Source: Streptomyces nymphaeiformis
GTDB lineage: Bacteria > Actinomycetota > Actinomycetes > Streptomycetales > Streptomycetaceae
Assembly (NCBI RefSeq): GCF_014203895.1
Contig: NZ_JACHJY010000002.1
Coordinates: forward strand, 868,001-932,000
Length of the DNA: 64,000 bases
Direction of reading: 5' to 3'
The notes under the pieces were generated by a model that was given only the letters and a program-made list of their open reading frames with translations, was not told the origin of the DNA and ran no database searches. Positions 61,175 through 64,000 of this stretch are shown in pieces; positions within the stretch are counted from its first letter, which is position 1; each line of letters starts with the position of its first letter. A program made the translations under genes and the position numbers.

Positions 61175-62110
61175 GTGGGCGGATTCCTTACTGCTCTGGG
61201 GCAGAAGCTCGCCGAGCGTTGGCTGACGCTTCTGGTGCTGCCCGGAGCCCTCTTCCTGGCCGTCGCGACCGCCGCACACACTCTTGGTCAGGCCCACGCC
61301 CTTGACCGCCGACTGCTCGTCTCCCGCGTCACGGAGTGGGCCGAGGAGCCCGCGGCGAGCACGGTCGGCGGGCAGGTCGTCCTGCTCGGCGCGGTCCTCG
61401 CAGCCGCGGCGGCCGCCGGGCTTGCTGCGCAGGGCGCGGGCGCGCTGGTGCAACGCACCGTACTGGCCGCCGACTGGCACTCCTGGCCGCGTCCGCTGCG
61501 CCGGGGAGCTCGCGCCCTGGTTGCCCGCCGCCGTGCCCGCTGGACCTCTACCGCCACCCGCTACCATCGGCAACTGGACCGCGACGCCATGGAGTTGGCG
61601 CACAGTGGCCGACGCGCCGACCCTGCCGTCCGGCATGCCCTGCACCGGGCGTTGCTCCGCGTCGCCGCCGAGGAGCCAGACCGGCCCACCTGGAGCGGCG
61701 ACCGCCTGCACGCCGTGGTCGTCCGCCTGGAGCGCGACCATCACGTGGATCTGCCCTTCGTGTGGCCGCACTTGTGGCTGACCCTGCCCGAAACCGCTCG
61801 CGCCGAGGTCACCGTCGCTGAACAGGCGCTGACCCGCGCGGGCGCACTGGCCGGGTGGGCGCTGTTGTACGCCCCGCTGACCATGTGGTGGTGGCCCGCC
61901 GCTCCGTTGGCCGTGGCGCTCACGCTGGTCGCCAGGCACCGCATCCGCACCGCCACGGACGCCTACGCCCAGCTCCTGGAGGCCGCAGTCCATCTGCACC
62001 TCGGCGACCTGGCCGACCAGCTCCGGATTGACCCCCCAGGCCCGCCGGACACGGCCCTGGGCGACGCCCTCACAGCCCGCCTCCGGCCCCGGACGTCTCC
62101 GCCGCGCTGA
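61175..62110 (+). CDS. membrane protein of the CHAT locus
   Basis: A 311-aa protein from GTG 61175, two bases after the small gene stop. Two hydrophobic hairpins are seen: residues 16-35 (TLLVLPGALFLAVATAAHTL) with 66-90 (VVLLGAVLAAAAAAGLAA), and about 230-265 (GALAGWALLYAPLTMWWWPA). Between them is a soluble Arg/His/Asp-rich part of about 140 residues. No enzyme motif. In analogous CHAT systems such membrane components may be the effector or the protease target; this is inference. Tight spacing indicates cotranscription. Confidence 0.65.
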   Translation: MGGFLTALGQKLAERWLTLLVLPGALFLAVATAAHTLGQAHALDRRLLVSRVTEWAEEPAASTVGGQVVLLGAVLAAAAAAGLAAQGAGALVQRTVLAADWHSWPRPLRRGARALVARRRARWTSTATRYHRQLDRDAMELAHSGRRADPAVRHALHRALLRVAAEEPDRPTWSGDRLHAVVVRLERDHHVDLPFVWPHLWLTLPETARAEVTVAEQALTRAGALAGWALLYAPLTMWWWPAAPLAVALTLVARHRIRTATDAYAQLLEAAVHLHLGDLADQLRIDPPGPPDTALGDALTARLRPRTSPPR

Positions 62111-62449
62111 TCTCCCCCGATGGTCGTCGGCGCGCAGCCAGGACCGGCCGACGGCTTCCCAGTCACCGCGCCGTCCTCATCGCACACCTCCGACGACGCT
62201 ATGCCGATCAGCCGACTATCTCACCGAGATAATTTCCGGCTACGAGAATCTTGCCAGATCCAGCTGGTCATGGCCGCCGTCACCCGAGGCCCCTTCGGCG
62301 TTCTTTAACCCGAGCGGCGTTGGAACACCACGAGGGCCCCTGTGTCAGTACGGAGCCTGATCCGCGATGCCCAACGTCATGTCTCACACCAGCGAACCAC
62401 CGTCAACAGACTCGACCCGGATGGCACTGTCCCCATGTCGACCAGCGCG
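62111..62449. other. no gene recognised
   Basis: A 340-base stretch between the membrane protein and the broken deformylase. Small plus-strand frames lack ribosome-binding sites and are probably incidental. No strong inverted repeat was seen. Confidence 0.5.
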
Positions 62450-62862
62450 CTACTGGCTCTCTCCGTACTGCCACTGCCTACCAGTCCCCTTGTACTCAGC
62501 AACCGGGATCACCTCGCAGCCAGGAAGCATCCGCGACACGTACAGCACGCCGTCCAGATGATCGAGTTCATGCGCGACTAGTCGGGCGAGCCCATCAGTG
62601 AACATCGCCGTCCGGGCCTTGCCGTCGAAGTCCTGATGCTCAACCCGCAACGCACGCGGACGGGGAACCTTCCCGCGGACGTCGAAGAAGGACGGGCAGC
62701 CTTCGTAGTGCTCATCAACCTCCGGTGACGCCTCCACTACGGTCGGGTTCAGGAGAACGATCACGCCCCCTTCAGGCGGCCGGACGATCGCCGCACGCCG
62801 AGCGAGGCCGACCTGAGGGGCGGCCACCCCCATGCCCTTAGTACTCCAGCAGCGGTTCGCTA
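62450..62862 (-). pseudogene. peptide deformylase, N-terminus removed by IS5
   Basis: The frame holds the three signature motifs of peptide deformylase: TKGMGVAAPQVGLARR (motif 1, G-x-G-x-A-A-P-Q), EGCPSFFDVRG (motif 2, EGC-S with the metal-binding Cys) and LVAHELDHLDGVLY (motif 3, HExxH). It ends at TAG 62450-62452. About 35-40 N-terminal residues are missing because IS5-family sequence starts at 62864. Deformylase removes the formyl group from nascent chains. An accessory copy could have given resistance to deformylase inhibitors, but this one lacks its start. Confidence 0.7.
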
Positions 62863-62863
62863 A

Positions 62864-63716
62864 GGGCTGTCCCGTAAATGATCTGCGGCGTGCCAATCGA
62901 CCAGCGGCGCTGTGTCTTACCCGACGAGGGTGAGGTTGTGGAGGCGGGCGATGCCGCGCATAGCGTGGTGAACACCCTCGCCCTTGAGGCGGCAGTCGCG
63001 GAGGATCTTCCACGCCTTCATACGGGCGAAGGCATGCTCGACGCGAGCCCGGACCTTGCGGTGGGAAGCGTTGTGCTCCTCTTTCCAGGCCGGTAGTTCG
63101 GCCTGACCGCGTTCCCGGCGGTGCGGGATGATCAGGCCGGTGCCGCGGTAACCGCCGTCAGCGATCACAGTTGCCCTGTCAACGATGGCCTTCGCACCGG
63201 ACAGCTCCCATGCCTTGCAGTCGTTGCGGTTGCCTGGCAGGGGCCGGCCGACGGCGACGACGAACCGGGTGTCGGCGTCGATGACGACCTGGTGGTTGGT
63301 GGAGTACCGGTAGTTCTTCGAACGCTCGGCGACGACGTGGTCGCGGGTGGGGACCAGAGTGCCGTCCACGATGAGCACGGCGTCCTTCGCGAACCGCTTG
63401 CGGGGCCGGAGCGCGAGCAGGGGTCCGAGGTGGTTGATGACTCGGCCAGCTGTGGACTTCGAGACGCCGAACAGCGGAGCGAGCTGCCGCAACGTTAGAT
63501 TGGTACGCCAATAGGCCGTGACCAGCAGCACCCGATCCTCCAGCGGCAGACTCCACGGCCGACCTCGGTGGATCACATCTCCTCCATCGCGCCGCAACGC
63601 CGTCAGCAGTTTGCTGAAGCAGCGCGGGCTCAGCCCTGCGAATGGGGTTATCCAAGACGGCTCCGATGCCGTGATCACACTCGCCACATCATGATCATCG
63701 ATCAGGGCCGGTCCAT
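62864..63716 (-). mobile_element. IS5-family insertion sequence
   Basis: GGGCTGTCCCGTAAATGATC (62864-62883) is a left end typical of IS5/IS112-like elements. The right end, roughly 63692-63716, is less similar (GATCAT, then a divergent part). The interval of about 850 bp contains one transposase gene and interrupts the deformylase. Confidence 0.65.
62917..63687 (-). CDS. IS5-family transposase
   Basis: A 256-aa protein from GTG 63687. A helix-turn-helix near TLRQLAPLFGVSKSTAGRVI is followed by the DDE domain: VLIVDGTLVPTRD (first Asp), then TVIADGGYRGTG (second Asp). The conserved KVRARVEHAFARMKAWKILR (Glu in RVEHxFxRxK) completes it. All three catalytic positions are present, so it may be functional. 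Length is normal for the IS5 subgroup represented by IS112-like elements. Confidence 0.87.
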   Translation of the reverse strand: MASVITASEPSWITPFAGLSPRCFSKLLTALRRDGGDVIHRGRPWSLPLEDRVLLVTAYWRTNLTLRQLAPLFGVSKSTAGRVINHLGPLLALRPRKRFAKDAVLIVDGTLVPTRDHVVAERSKNYRYSTNHQVVIDADTRFVVAVGRPLPGNRNDCKAWELSGAKAIVDRATVIADGGYRGTGLIIPHRRERGQAELPAWKEEHNASHRKVRARVEHAFARMKAWKILRDCRLKGEGVHHAMRGIARLHNLTLVG

Positions 63717-63748
63717 GCTCGAAGCCCGGGTCATCGAACGAGGCCGGA

Positions 63749-64000
63749 CTACGTCTCGGAGCCGGGATCGCTTACTGCCACCCCGCCGCCGGGCTTGGCG
63801 GTGAGAACTCCATGGTCGCGGACCGTCACTCTCCATGCTGACCGCTCGTCATTGACCGGCACCAGCAAGCGCCAACCGCCCGCGAACAGGACTCGGAGAG
63901 CTCCCTGATCGGAAACGCTGACCTCGGCAACAGCCTGACGCAACAGCTCCGTAGCCTTGCCGAGGTTCGTCTGCGGCCACGCCGAAAGCCCGTACGCCCG
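63749..64000 (-). CDS. DUF6188-like protein, C-terminal part (start beyond window)
   Basis: The last 83 codons plus stop of a gene whose start lies outside the window. LGKATELLRQAVAEVSVSDQ, then ALRVLFAGGWRLLVPVNDE and SAWRVTVRDHG, match the terminal beta-rich part of small streptomycete DUF6188 proteins. The stop is at 63749-63751, right after the IS5 element. The fit is by eye from a partial sequence. Confidence 0.45.
   Translation of the reverse strand, partial: RAYGLSAWPQTNLGKATELLRQAVAEVSVSDQGALRVLFAGGWRLLVPVNDERSAWRVTVRDHGVLTAKPGGGVAVSDPGSET

Overview
The window looks like DNA from a Streptomyces or very close relative. Third codon positions are strongly G/C-rich, GTG and TTG starts are common, and the gene families are typical of that genus: a LAL-type LuxR regulator, an ECF sigma factor with a SnoaL-like tail, tandem ABC-F proteins, a tannase-like esterase, a TCTP homologue, CHAT/TPR conflict proteins and many small conserved hypotheticals. 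No rRNA, tRNA, CRISPR array, replication core or housekeeping operon was found. The many transposases, gene fragments and frameshifted genes suggest an accessory chromosomal arm or a large linear plasmid. That placement is inference.

Layout. 0-5 kb: edge of a GPP34-like gene, one hypothetical, the debris of a P4-type primase, an alpha/beta hydrolase, a broken NB-ARC-like regulator and a coiled-coil/winged-helix protein. 5-9 kb: a shortened CGNR regulator divergent from a molybdopterin oxidoreductase/cytochrome b pair, then a secreted tannase/feruloyl esterase. 9-19 kb: two divergent LAL regulator/BAX-inhibitor-1 units in which opposite partners have decayed, a broken FAD oxidase, an internally deleted creatininase, two alpha/beta hydrolases and a sigma factor. 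19-30 kb: a zinc-ribbon protein, a frameshifted TCTP gene, a secreted hydrolase/VOC/flavin disulphide-oxidoreductase run, a HAD hydrolase, a kinase-fold protein, a 64-aa RiPP-precursor-like peptide, and broken DUF6924-like, TetR, beta-helix and ricin-lectin genes. 30-40 kb: TetR regulator beside a wrecked DHA2 efflux pump, an aldehyde dehydrogenase, an SDR, a frameshifted HTH protein, tandem ABC-F genes with a structured leader, and a small secreted protein.

40-53 kb: a radical SAM/methyltransferase/MazG-like module, then a long minus-strand run rich in HAD, Nudix, APH-fold kinase, PIG-L, GT2 and GNAT genes, several truncated or fused. 53-57.6 kb: nested mobile DNA, with an IS110 fragment, an IS256 element with deleted transposase and an apparent passenger gene, and an intact IS630 transposase inside a segment bounded by imperfect inverted repeats. 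57.6-62 kb: a CHAT-TPR protease-like gene divergent from a small protein and a membrane protein, resembling a CATRA-type conflict system. 62-64 kb: an IS5-family element inserted into a peptide deformylase gene, and the edge of a DUF6188-like gene.

Themes. (1) About twenty genes are broken by frameshifts, nonsense codons, internal deletions or IS insertions. Several indels sit in homopolymers or dinucleotide repeats, so some could be assembly errors, but the nonsense codons and large deletions cannot be. (2) Two short motif families recur in promoter regions: a TTGACA/GGTTACG-type element and an ACATGTGTCA element. They suggest that dispersed detoxification and oxidoreductase genes share regulators. 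(3) The best candidates for unusual biology are the CHAT three-gene locus, the radical SAM/methyltransferase/MazG module, the orphan 64-aa peptide and the ABC-F leader.
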